Below are positions 34,685 through 45,644 of a stretch of DNA of 64,000 nucleotides, piece after piece (within the stretch, counting starts at the first letter, position 1; every line of letters starts with the position of its first letter). The DNA comes from Schistocerca nitens (Eukaryota; Arthropoda; Insecta; Orthoptera; Acrididae). Position numbers and translations under genes: made by a program. The stretch is from the NCBI RefSeq assembly GCF_023898315.1, contig NC_064614.1:1052396432-1052460431 (forward strand), given 5' to 3'. The notes under the pieces are model-generated. The model saw nothing but the letters and a program-made list of their open reading frames with translations. It was not told where the DNA came from and did no database searches.

Positions 34685-36559
34685 CAGGGTGGTCCACTGA
34701 TCGTGACCGGGCCAAATATCTCACGAAATAAGCGTCAAACGAAAAAACTACAAAGACAGAAACTTGTCTAGCTTCAATGGGCAAACCAGATGGCGCTATG
34801 GTAGCCCCGCTAGATGGCGCTACCATAGGTCAAACGGATATCAAATGCGTGTTTTTTAAATAGGAACCTCCATTTTTTATTGCATATTCGTGTAGTACGT
34901 AAAGAAATATGAATGTTTTAGCTGGACCACTTTTTCCGCTTTGTGATAGATGGCGCTGTGATAGCCACAAACATATGGCTCACAATTTTAGACGAACAGT
35001 TGGTAATACGTAGGTTTTTTAAATTAAAATACAGAACGTAGGTACGTTTGAACATTTTATTTCGGTTGTTCCAATGTGATACACGTATCTTTGTGAACTT
35101 ATTGTTTCTGAGAACGCATGCTGTTACAGCGTGAATATCTGTAAATGCCACATTAATGCAATAAATGCTCAAAATGACGTCCGTCAACCTCAGTGCATTT
35201 GGCAATACGTGTAACGACATTCCTCTCAACAGCGAGTAGTTCGCCTTCCGTAATGTACGCACATGCATTGACAATACGCTGACGCATGTTGTCAGGCGTT
35301 GTCGGTGGATCACGATGGCAAATATCCTTCAACTTTCCCCACAGAAAGAAATCCGGGGACGACCGATCCGGTGAACGTGCGGGCCATGGTACGGTGGTTC
35401 GACGACCAATCCACCTGTCATGAAATATGCTATTCAATACCGCTTCAACCGCACGCGAGCTATGTGCCGGACATCCATAATGTTGGAAGTACATCGCCAT
35501 TCTGTCATGCAGTGAAACATATTGTAGTAACATTGGTAGAACATTACGTATGAAATCAGCATACATTGCACCATTTAGTCTGCCATCGATAAAAAGGGGG
35601 CCAATTATTCTTCCTCCCCTTGCTTCCTCCCATAATGCTGCACCATACATTAACCCGCCAAGGTCACTTGTCGGAGCCATCGTGGATTTTCCGTTGCCCA
35701 CTAGTGCATATTATGCCGGTTTACGTTACCGCTGTTGGCGAATGAGGCTTCGTCGCTAAATAGAACGCGTGCAAAAAATCTGTAATTTCTCTTGTGCTCA
35801 GTAGCAGATCTGTACACGACGTTTAAAGTCGTCGCCATGCAATTCCTGGTGCATAGAAATATGGTAAGGGTGCAATCGATGTTGATGAAGCATTTCCAAC
35901 ACCGACGTTTCTGAGATTCCCGATTCTCGCGCAATTTGTCTGCTACTGATGTGCGGATTAGCCGCGACAGCAGCTAAAACACCTACTTGGGCATAATAAT
36001 TTGTTGCAGGTCGTGGTTGACGTTTCACATGTGGCTGAACACTTCCTGTTTCCTTAAATAACTTAACTATCCGGCGAACGATCCGGACACTTGGATGATG
36101 TCGTCCAGGATACCGAGCAGCACACATAGCACACGCCCGTTGCGCATTTTGATCACAATAGCCATACATCAACACGATATCGACCTTTTCCTCAATTAGT
36201 AAACGGTCCATTTTAACAAGGGTAATGTATTACGAAGAAAATACTGTCCGCACTGGCGGAATGTTACGTGACACCACGTACTTATACGTTTGTGACTATT
36301 ACAGCGCCATCTATCACAATGCGAAAAAAGTGGTCCAACTAAAACTTTCATATTTCTTTACGTACTACACAAATATGCAATAAAAATGGGGTTCCTATTT
36401 TAAAAAACTCAGTTGATATCCGTTTGACCTATGGCAGCGCCATCTAGCGGGCCAACCATAGCGCCATCTGGTTTCCCCCTTCGAGCTAGACGAGTTTCGT
36501 TCTTTTTAGTTTTTTGTTTGAAGCTTATTTCGCCCGGTCACTATCAATGGACCACCCTG
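34685..36559 (-). mobile_element. Mariner-type element, DD41D class, full-length but decayed
   Basis: The ends start CAGGGTGGTCCA on each strand and the element is flanked by the TA target duplication (34683-34684, 36560-36561). The inverted repeats extend inward through a CACTGATCGTGACCGGGC-like zone to the AAACTTGTCTAGCT / AGCTAGACGAGTTT pair. Length is 1,875 bp. The transposase is on the minus strand and is broken. Confidence 0.88.
35153..36211 (-). pseudogene. DD41D mariner-type transposase, frameshifted, second Asp lost
   Basis: The N-terminal part (36211 down to 35798, ATG start) has paired helix-turn-helix DNA-binding regions: SVRIVRRIVKLFKETGSVQ, then HISSRQIARESGISETSV. A second frame has FFARVLFSDEASF with the first catalytic Asp. 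A third frame (35701 down to 35153) carries FQHYGCPAH, where the second Asp is replaced by Tyr, then SPDRSSPDFFLWG with the third Asp. Counting from the Tyr to the last Asp gives 41 intervening residues, the DD41D pattern. At least two frameshifts plus the lost Asp make it inactive. Confidence 0.85.
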
Positions 36560-36562
36560 TAT

Positions 36563-36787
36563 AATTGTTTTGAACTGGTTGTCACTTGATTAAGGTACAA
36601 TCTGCTAAATACATTGTTTCCTCTGCAAGAAAATCCTTCCTTTGCTAAGCACATGCCTATGAGTAGTTAGAGCCCTGTGTAATTGTTTTGAACCGGTTGT
36701 CACCTGATTAAGGTAAAATCTGCTAAATACATTGTTTCCTCTGCAACAAAATCCTTCCTTTGCTAACCACATGCCTATGAGTAGTAA
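36563..36787 (+). repeat. ~118-bp tandem duplication
   Basis: AATTGTTTTGAACTGGTTGT at 36563 recurs as AATTGTTTTGAACCGGTTGT at 36681, and the match continues to CACATGCCTATGAGTAGT. The first copy starts right at the TA where the mariner inserted. Confidence 0.9.
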
Positions 36788-37519
36788 GAGACTTCAGTTG
36801 TTAGAATCTTTTATTTAGCTGGCAGTATTGGTGCTTGCGGCTTTGCTGTAGTTCGTGTAATGAAGATTTTTTGTGAGGTACGTGACTTATGAAATGTATG
36901 AGTAATTGTCAGGATGTCTTCTAGTTCAGGGCCATTCTTTTGTATTAATTATTTGAAGTCAGATTATTATTTTTGAGCAGTCAGATTGCGTTGCGCTAGA
37001 ATATTGTGGGTCAATGCTGAGATAATGAAATTGCAAAGAGACAGTATAGTCAATTTCACTCAGCAGCTTAAGTAAAAATCTTTATAAAGAAGTTTCGGAT
37101 GGTTCCATATTTCTGTAAGGGACTTCCAACGACTTGTTGAGCCCGTGCCACGTCGCGGTGCTGCGCTATACCGGGACAAAGGAGATCCGACACCATGTTG
37201 GAAGGTATACAACGACTTTTGTCTCGTCATTGTATTCTACGTAGCGAAACACTGCACTTGGCTGTTTAATATTACTAATATTTCCGCCTTTCCTCCCATA
37301 TCAATTATTTATCATTTTTTGCAGTTTTCTTTTCTTTCCAAATGCACCTTATCCTCCGAGCATTGCTCCAGGGGTCTCAGCTTAGTTTTACGCTTGTTGT
37401 TATTATTCGAAAATTTTCTTAATCATGTTGTGATTATTTTCCGCATATCGCGACGAGACGCACACTTCAACAGCTAGAGTCGCCGTTGCCTAGAATCAGT
37501 TTCAGACTAAACGACCACA

Positions 37520-38790
37520 AGGCAACGTGAATGTTTGAGTCTACTTTCAGCAAAATCTTATGAAAAACGTGGTCGCATTTAAAGAGCGGAGAATCGGTGA
37601 TAGCATTTCACGAGGTGGACATCCAACAACCGTCTGAGTTCCGCCACTCCCAAAACAAAGTTGTGAAATACAGTGCACCTTTCTGTGGACAAATTTTCAG
37701 AAGCATCAATATTCAGTGTGGTTTCAGTTAAATTTTTGGTACTCGAGCCAGTATAGACGGAGAACTATTTACCGTATGGCTACCCATCTTTATTGGAACG
37801 ATGTCAGACTACGTGCTCAGGGATTGTGTCGATGGCAGTGCTAGTGTCAAGACTTGCCGTTACGCACCGGCACTGCTAGGACGACATAGGGTTGAAGCAC
37901 AAGCATCAGTCTGCATTACAGTTGCAGATAGTCAACATGGGTCTGGACAAAGTGAGCAGGGCTTCGGTCGTAAATCTCTTTTATCAAAACAACAGCAACA
38001 GTGCTGGTTCTCTCACCGTGTATCGACTCAGTGAGAATTACGTTGCGGTTCTCTTTGCGCACCGGGATTAAGGAACATGGCGATCTGGTAATTGTTCCTG
38101 GGAGAAGTCGACAGCCAAATCTGCCACAGAGTGTTGAAGAAGTTACTGTTGCCACGACTGAGAATGCTGGACGCAATGTGCTCTTATCAAGCAGTGCACG
38201 AGCTGTGCTACCGTTCAAAACGTGCTGGAAACAAGTGTCAAATGGAATCCGTACAAACTTCAAACTACTCACCAACATTCGCCACCTGACGCAGACTTTG
38301 CTCTTACGCTGATTGCAAGGGTTGATTTTAACGACATTTGGCCTTGGAACATTTTTTAAAATGACGAAGCACACTTCACGCTCACTAGGGTGCTAAACAC
38401 TCACAACCGTCACATTTTGTGATCGTCACTGGCAATTCACATTCATGAATTTGCCCAGCACAGTGAACGGGTCTCTGTGTGGGGTGGTTTCACGGCACAG
38501 TTCATGATTGGCCAATGTTTCTTTGAGTAACTCGAACCCCTAGGAACAAGAACATGCAGCGCGAACGGCACACGTTACATTGGTTTACTTCGACAAAAAG
38601 CGATCCCTGTTTCAAGGAAGAGAGATGCTTTGGACTAAACTCTTTTGGTGCACGTTGGAGCTCCACCTCAGATTGCACGTAAAGTCACTCGGTTTCTCCG
38701 TAACGGGAGGAAAGCAACTCACTGGCTGGTCGCTCGACACTGTGTGATCACCTGACTTCTAATTTCTGGTTGTGGGGTTACCGGAGGGAT
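37520..38790 (+). pseudogene. Decayed mariner-type transposase relic
   Basis: Plus-strand pieces in several frames match the class of transposase seen at 57 kb: an N-terminal AFKERRIGDSISRGGHPTT zone, NDEAHFTL (first Asp), HSERVSVWGGFTAQFMIG, then LVHVGAPPQIARKVTRFLR, where the second Asp reads Val, and a trailing PDF-FLVVG zone near 38757. Stops are frequent. No inverted repeats were identified, so the limits are approximate. The 152-residue minus frame at 37916-38374 is a shadow. Confidence 0.6.
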
Positions 38791-39053
38791 AGGGCTTATC
38801 AACGTGACACCGACACGCGTTGGAGTCCGAAGATGAGCGTAACGAGGGAGGTAGGCAGGAGTAGAGCAATCCCTAGCGTATTTACAGGCTGTATGATTAC
38901 ATACTGTCGTCACATTAAGTAACTTCCGTAGCTTGAAACCTAAACATGGTACGTAATTCACAAATATTCTTTCATGAGGAAATTGAAGAGTGTTTCTTTC
39001 ACTGGTTTATTCGTTAGTTCTCTTCCGTATATCCTCACAAATGTTTTACTAAG

Positions 39054-39244
39054 GTCGTGCGGTAGCGTTCTCGCTTCCCACGCCCCGGTTCCCGCGTTCG
39101 ATTCCCGGCGGGGTCAGGGATTTTCTCTGCCTCGTGATGACTGGGTGTTGTGTGCTGTCCTTAGGTTAGTTAGATTTAAGTAGTTCTAAGTGCTAGGGGA
39201 CTGATGACCATAGATGTTAAGTCCCATAGTGCTCAGAGCCATTT
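39054..39244 (+). mobile_element. tRNA-headed SINE, head type B (5' shortened)
   Basis: Starts inside the head at GTCGTGCGGTAGCG. Box B is intact (CGTTCGATTCCC). The perfect 12-bp duplication TGTTTTACTAAG lies at 39042-39053 and 39245-39256. Confidence 0.92.
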
Positions 39245-39256
39245 TGTTTTACTAAG

Positions 39257-41048
39257 TTTCGTTGTCGTACAGTCACTCGTTTCTGATACGGGCCTTTTCT
39301 AGTTGTGAATGTTCAGTTATAACAACCAAACACGGAAATCTTCGATACTGGAGTTATATACAGGATGATTTGATTTTGGCATACCAGTCATCCAGTTTAT
39401 CACGGTTTGTTTAAGGCAGTTTTTTTTTTTTTGGATATGCACGAATTTTATAAGTCTTCTAAATACAGGTAAATCGGAACATTGGAAATTAACATTCTCC
39501 TACGGATTTTCAGTGCTTAGTGTTCCCAGCTTTCTCTCATTTGGACATTGTTTGAGAAGTCGAACGTATCATCATGATGTCTTGAAGAGATTTTAAGAAT
39601 ATGTAAAGCATTGCAGACGTGTTTCAAGCTTTAAGGAGTATTTTTCACATGAAATGAGTTTGCTTTTTCTATCAACATCAGCTTATAAACGGAATGAACT
39701 GCAATGAGAAATTGTTGTTACTGCTTACACACGTGCTTCAAGCATTAAATAGTATTTTTCAGAAACTTAATTTGCATTTCAGATCAACAGCATCTTGTAA
39801 ACTGAATAAACTGCTGCTGTAAATTGTTGTTACTGATTGCTTGCTTCTATTAGAAAAGAAGGTGGTCACCCTAAAGCTCTTTGTGCTAGTGCAGTTCGTA
39901 TCTTGAAATTCTGTACAGTGCTCTCACATTTTCTGTACTCTGCGGTATGCACGACACGAATATGTATAAATAATTTCGAGACAACAGGCTGCATCTACGA
40001 ATTATATCTATGGAAGAGAGTAGTCAGACGGTTTGGGAGGATAATGAAACCGCCGGAAAATATTTTCCGATGTGAAATTTTTTAGGCGGTTGCCTCACGT
40101 CTGGTTTCTCGAGAGATTTAACACAAAGATAATAATTTACGAGATTCGCGTGCAGGGGGTGTCGATGATATTATCCTCCCACGTTACATTGACCACAGAT
40201 CGCCTTCGACACGAAGTTGGTTGCCAAGGAGATTTGTTAATGAATATCGATAAAATTCAACAAAGAGCGATATATTGAAAGAAGAAATTATGCAGCACCC
40301 AAAGTGACCTTGATGTTGTTCAGATGCTTCTGTGCGACGTCACAGCAAGATACAGGTCAACCTAGGAGGGGGGACGAAGACGGCGGCTTGCGGCTTCGTC
40401 CGCTGGCGCCTGATCGCTGCAGCTGTTTCGCTGTTTCCCGAAGCCCACCTCCCAATATCCTGCGTCGTGGGCGACGGCAAACCCAACTCTCATTTCCTGC
40501 TCCCCGCTCCTTCTGTTCCCCAGGCTCAAACAGTCGCTCAATATCAGACCAACTCCGGGCAGGCAGAGACCTATAGTCAAGGACATGACTCAAGATTTTC
40601 CGCAACATGTTACCTGAATGATACGATTATCTTCCGCATTAAATATTTGTCTCGTCACACTAAATTATTAGCATATATCAAGAAATAAAAAAAGGAATGT
40701 TTTACATTAAATTTGCTGTAAGGATATGTTTAGAACCCTTCCTACTAATGAGGAAGCTTAAAAAATCAAACGCAATGTTCCTTGTTGCGTTGTGCCAACA
40801 GTGTTTTATAAGGTATTGGTTTGAAAAACCTTGCGCATTCTAATAAAGTTGAAGTGAATTACATACGCTCAAACGAAGGGTGTAGATAGATGTGGATGAA
40901 ATCAGTAAACATGAATCGATGTCAGTGCAAACCGTCCACCTATGTAGGACTTACAATGTAAGGGATATGAAGTTATAGATGCTGTAGATATTGCTTTTGG
41001 AAGAACTATTGAAAGAATCAGCTATCGTGCCTTTTACCATTTTCCTGT
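39257..41048. other. Unassigned stretch with a GC-rich patch
   Basis: The patch at about 40370-40600 is distinctly GC-rich, and open frames of 74-118 residues overlap there on both strands without recognisable motifs. That is what GC-rich non-coding DNA gives by chance. The rest is AT-rich with no recognised feature. Confidence 0.45.
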
Positions 41049-41060
41049 TAGCATATTAAA

Positions 41061-41244
41061 AAAAAAGCTCTGCACACTATGGGACTTAACTTCTGAGGTC
41101 ATCAGTTCCCTAGAACTTAGAACTACTTAAACCTAAGTAACCTAAGGATATCACGCACAGTCATGCCCGAGGCAGGATTCGAACCTGCGACCGTAGTGAT
41201 CTCGCGGTTCCAGACTGTAGCGCCTAGAACCGCTCGGCCACCCC
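41061..41244 (-). mobile_element. tRNA-headed SINE, head type A
   Basis: Minus-strand copy whose tail is replaced by poly(A) read on the plus strand. The perfect 12-bp duplication TAGCATATTAAA lies at 41049-41060 and 41245-41256. The head end is shortened (stops at GGCCACCCC). Confidence 0.9.
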
Positions 41245-41256
41245 TAGCATATTAAA

Positions 41257-42780
41257 GAATTGACATCTGCCAGTCTTTATTTTCCGACGACTGCGTTGAT
41301 ATCGTATCTATTCTCTTTCTGCATGTGTTTCGATTGCCAGAATGAATCATACAAAGAAATAATGGGGGAGGGGGACATACAAACAAATAGCTGAAGCAGT
41401 TCAAGGAGAAAACAGAGAATATTGATTGTCTGAAACAGCGAAAATGCTAGGTAGTCCTGCTACACAACTGGAACAAAGTAGACGCGCAACTGACCATTAA
41501 TTCGCGAGCAGCAGTTTTGCTATGGAAACAAATAAATACTACCAAACACATAAGTCTTCCAGACCCTCGAGAGTGGTATTTGGAGAAACGAGATGAACTG
41601 TTGGAGGTAAACAAAAAGAACGAAGGTGGTTATCCATAAGGAGTTACGGATACGAGCGCAAAGAGAGGGACAGTGCAACAATGCTTACCATGCCAAGAGC
41701 ACTAATGAAATCGTCGTACCAACTGCTAGCGGTGCAAGCGGCCCAGTCGGGTAATAATAACGACGGAATAGCCGCTACCATGCTGTCGTGAACCATCCTA
41801 ACTAATACTGGAATTAACCTCACCAAGGCTGCGCCTATGGTGATGAAAGTCAGTTCATGATGATGAATTTGACAACTTCGCAACCGTTCATAACCTTGTG
41901 GTTTTTTAGTTTAATTGACTGTCGGACTTGGAAATACTATCCACCCCACCATTCCATTTTCCTGTACAAAGGTAATACACCAGCGATATTTGAAGACTGA
42001 CGAAAATTGACATTTAATGAATAAATTAAGCAATTAATTTTACCGACAATTTAATAAATGAAGCAATAGGTTCGTCATTAGTAACGTCGAAACGTAATTA
42101 TGTATACTGTATTAATCCGCTATCGAAACGTGATTATTATGAAATTAAATTCTGTTCTTCGTGTGGGGCTGTATAGCACAGCTTCAAAGGATTTTCCACA
42201 AGAGTTAAACGTCTCAGAAGAGTCTCACGTTAAGAATGTAACAAATTAAAATTTTTTGCAGGGCTCGTGTTTTCTCCTAACACAAGCAATCGCCTAGCAT
42301 ATTTTAAGTTTTCGCGTCATATCCATGAAACCAAGCTGTTTTCATTTATCTTAAGCTAATTTACTGGAACCGGCTGTGTGGACGGAATCTTACCAAATAA
42401 TGATTAGGGTTTAACGTCCCGTCGACGACGAGATTATTACAGATGGAGAAGAGGCTTGCAGGAAGAAGATCACAACAGCGAAAGAAATCGGCCATATTCC
42501 TTTAATGGAACAATCATAGTTAGTTATACAAAGGATAGAACGAAGAGCGCAGGCGTCTACGTTGTTACGAAAGTGTTAAAAGAGTGTAAAGGAAAGGATT
42601 GTAGAGTAAGCTGATAAGGTGGTCTGCAATGGAAGTTCTTTTTTTCCCTAACGAATGAAACACTGAACCGATACTGACACCCCTCAAAGAGTTTTTTGTG
42701 CCTAAGACGAGGAAAAACCGAATCTTATATTTAAGAGCTGCCATATTCGCCTTCATATGTAGAAGGAACAAAAATGTAAA
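41257..42780. other. Unassigned stretch
   Basis: No gene or named repeat recognised; frames of about 80 residues lack motifs. Confidence 0.5.
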
Positions 42781-42815
42781 ATACACACCAATAAACTGTT
42801 TGCTCGACATCTGAT

Positions 42816-42905
42816 TTCCAAAAACCGCCTATAAAAGGATACAAGGCCGAGAAATGACTTTAATTTTCTCCGAGTCTTGACAACCGGTAAATCTACATTG
42901 GTTAC
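42816..42905 (-). pseudogene. Ty3/gypsy polymerase fragment (RT-RNase H linker)
   Basis: About 30 codons read VTNVDLPVVKTRRKLKSFLG and continue LVSFYRRFLE. This is the strongly conserved gypsy block following RT (normally P-x-P-x-T-x-x-x-L-x-S-F-L-G-L-x-x-Y-Y-R-R-F-I). The match stops at the CR1-like element on one side and fades by about 42790 on the other, so only a scrap remains. Confidence 0.65.
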
Positions 42906-42906
42906 T

Positions 42907-45642
42907 TTGGCCAGTTTGTATATCCTCCAGTGGCAGGCAGCGAAAGACGTCCCCGGAGGCTGATCAGAAAGTCTCCCCGGTGCGTCTGACAAACAGGTTT
43001 CAGGCACTGTCTCTGGCTGAGCCAGATGCAGTTGCCTGCCCTGTTTCAGAGGATGATTCTCAGTTTTCAAGGTCCGGGCAGTCACAGAGGGTGGGCTTAT
43101 TGGTAGTTGGGAGCTCCAATGTTAGGCGCGTCAGGGGACCCCTTAGGGATATGGCGGCTAAGGAGGCGAAGAAATCCAGTGTGCACTCCGTGTGCATTCC
43201 GGGTGGAGTCATTCCTGATGTGGAAAGGGTCCTTCCGGATGCCATGAAGAGCACAGGGTGCAGCCAGCTGCAGGTGGTGGCACATGTCGGCACTAATGAC
43301 GCGTGTCGCTTTGGATCTGAGGAAATTCTCTCTGGATTCCAGCGGCTATCTGATTTGGTGAAGGCTGCCGGTCTTGCTTACGAGATGAAAGCTGAGCTCA
43401 CCATCTGCAGCATCGTTGACAGAACCGACTGCGGACCTTCGGTGCAGAGCCGGGTGGAGGGTCTGAATCAGAGGCTCAGACGCTTTTGCGACCGTGTTGG
43501 CTGCAGATTCCTTGACTTGCGCCATAGGGTGGTGGGGTTTCGGGTTCCGCTGAATAGGTCAGGAGTTCACTACACTCAGCTTGCGGCTACACGGGTAGCG
43601 GAGGCTGTGGCGTGGACTGGGCGGTTTCTTATGTTAGAAGGCCTCGGGAAAGTACGGGGTGGGCTGCAATCTCAAAGGGTGCATGGCAAATACAGGACGT
43701 GCTTGAATCAAGGAACAGTCGGAATTGTAGTTGTAAATTGTTGTAGTTGTGCTGAGAAAGTCCCTGAGCTTCAAGCGCTAATAGAAAGCACAGAAGCTGA
43801 AATCGTTATAGGTACAGAAAGCTGGCTAAAGCCTGAAATAAGTTCTGCAGAAATTTTTACGAAGTCTCAGACGGTGTTCAGGGATGATAGATTAGGCAGA
43901 ATTGGTGGTGGAGTGTTTGTGTCTGTCAATAGTGATTTATCTTGTAGTGAAGTCGAAGTAGATACTCCGTGCGAATTGGTATGGGTGTAGGTTATACTTA
44001 ACAGCCGAACTAAGTTAATAATTGGCTCCTTCTACCGACCCCCAGACTCCGATGATACAGTTGCTGAACAGTTCAGAGAAAATTTGAGTCTCGTAACAAA
44101 TAAATACCCCATTCATACGGTTATAGTTGGTGGGGACTTCAACCTTCCCTCGATATGTTGGCAAAAATACTTGTTCAAAACCGGTGGTAGGCAGAAAACA
44201 TCTTCCGAGATTGTCCTAAATGCTTTCTCCGAAAATTATTTCGATCAGTTAGTCCATGAACCCACAAGAATTGTAAATGGTTGCGAAAACACACTTGACC
44301 TCTTAGCCACAAACAATCCAGAGCTGATAGAGAGCATCATGACTGATACAGGGATTAGTGATCACAAGGTCGTTGTAGCTAGGCTCAATACCGTTTCTTC
44401 CAAATCCACCAGAAACCAACGCAAAATAATTTTATTTAAAAAAGCCGATTAAGTGTCACTAGAAGCCTTCCTAAGAGACAATCTCCGTTCCTTCCGAACT
44501 GGCTATGCAAATGCAGACGAGATGTGGCTCAAATTCAAAGACATAGTAGCGACAGCAATTGAAAGATTCATACCTCATAAATTGGTAAGAGATGGAAACA
44601 CAAAACAGGTCCGAACGCTGTTGCAGAGGCAACGGAAATAGCATGAGAAGTTAAGAAGAATGCGAAATCCCGAAGCTTGGCTAAAATTTACAGACGCGCG
44701 AAATTTGGCACGGACTTCAATGCGAGATGCCATAATAGGTTCCACAACGAAACATTGTCTCGAAATTTGGTAGAAAATCCGAAGAAATTCTGGTCGTATG
44801 TAAAGTACACAAGCGGCAAGACGCAGTCAATACCTTCGCTGCGCAGTGCCGATGGTACTGTTACCGACGACTGTGCCGCTAAAGCGGAGTTATTGAACGC
44901 AGTTTTCCGAAATTCCTTCACCAGGGAAGACGAATGAAATATTCCAGAATTTGAAACACGAACAGCTGCTAGCATGAGTTTCTTAGAAGTAGATACCTTA
45001 GAGGTTGCGAAACAACTCAAATCTCTTGATACGGGCAAGTCTTCAGGTCCAGATTGTATACCGATTAGGTTCCTTTCAGATTACGCTGATACAATAGCTC
45101 CCTACTTAGCAATCATATACAACCGCTCGCTCACCGATAGATCTGTACATACACATTGGAAAATTGCGCAGGTCGCACCAGTGTTTAAGAAGGGTATTAG
45201 GAGTAATCCATCGAACTACAAACCTATATCATTGACGTCGGTTTGCAGTAGGGTTTTGGAGCATATACTGTATTCAGACATTATGAATCACCTCGAAGGG
45301 AACGATCTATTGATACGTAATCTGCATGGTTTCAGAAAATATCGTTCTTGTGCAACGCAGCTAGCTCTTTATTCGCACAAAGTAATGGCCGCTATCGACA
45401 GGGGATCTCAAGTTGATTCCATATTTCTAGATTTCCGGAAAGCTTTTAACACCGTTCCAAACAAGTGACTTCTAATCAAGCTGCGGGGCTATGGGGTATC
45501 GTCTCAGTTGTGCGACTGGATTCGTGATTTCCTGTCAGGAAGGTCGCAGTTCGTAGCAATAGACGGCAAATCATCGAGTAAAGCTGAAGTGATATCAGGT
45601 GTTCCCCAGGGAAGCGTCCTGGGACCTCTGCTGTTCCTGATC
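42907..45642 (+). pseudogene. CR1-like polyprotein: esterase domain, endonuclease and N-terminal RT, with stops
   Basis: The first open frame (to 43990) holds an SGNH-hydrolase-like part: GSSN (residues 44-47 counted from 42980), HVGTND (102-107) and RSGVHYT (193-199), as in CR1 ORF1 esterases. It continues without a stop into an APE endonuclease: IGTESWLKPE (278-287), then past a TAG FYRPPDSD, GGDFNLP and GISDHK. The RT begins with KSSGPDCIP, VAPVFKKG and NYKPISL, then LDFRKAFN (first catalytic Asp) and GVPQGSVLGPLLF just before the Tc1 insertion at 45643. In-frame stops lie at 43988, 44450, 44639, 44935 and 45466, and a frameshift lies near 44670. Known role of the family: nicking target DNA and priming reverse transcription. 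Confidence 0.85.
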
Positions 45643-45644
45643 TA

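Larger units (their letters stand above)
34441..37079 (+). repeat. Older dispersed-repeat-like sequence split by a DD41D mariner
   Basis: The two flanks 34441-34684 and 36560-37079 form one sequence when the mariner and one TA are taken out. The left flank has imperfect short repeats of GGAGGTGAAC-GCCAGCAGTG (34559-34640). The right flank has a ~118-bp tandem duplication and then TTTTATTTAGCTGGCAGTAT. I believe this is a common dispersed repeat in grasshopper genomes, but that is recollection, and the window shows only one copy. Confidence 0.4.

Noticed and set aside
37916..38374. 152-residue minus-strand frame
   Set aside because: It lies antisense to a mariner-type relic whose plus-strand blocks match transposase; the minus frame has no motif.
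38974..39183. 69-residue frame repeated as similar peptides at 8.6 and 48.2 kb
   Set aside because: The shared peptide (DSRRGQGFSLPRDDW type) is only the translation of the type B SINE head and core.
40304..40688. A small gene in the GC-rich patch
   Set aside because: Frames are open on both strands with no domain, which is expected by chance in GC-rich DNA; no splice or start context stands out.
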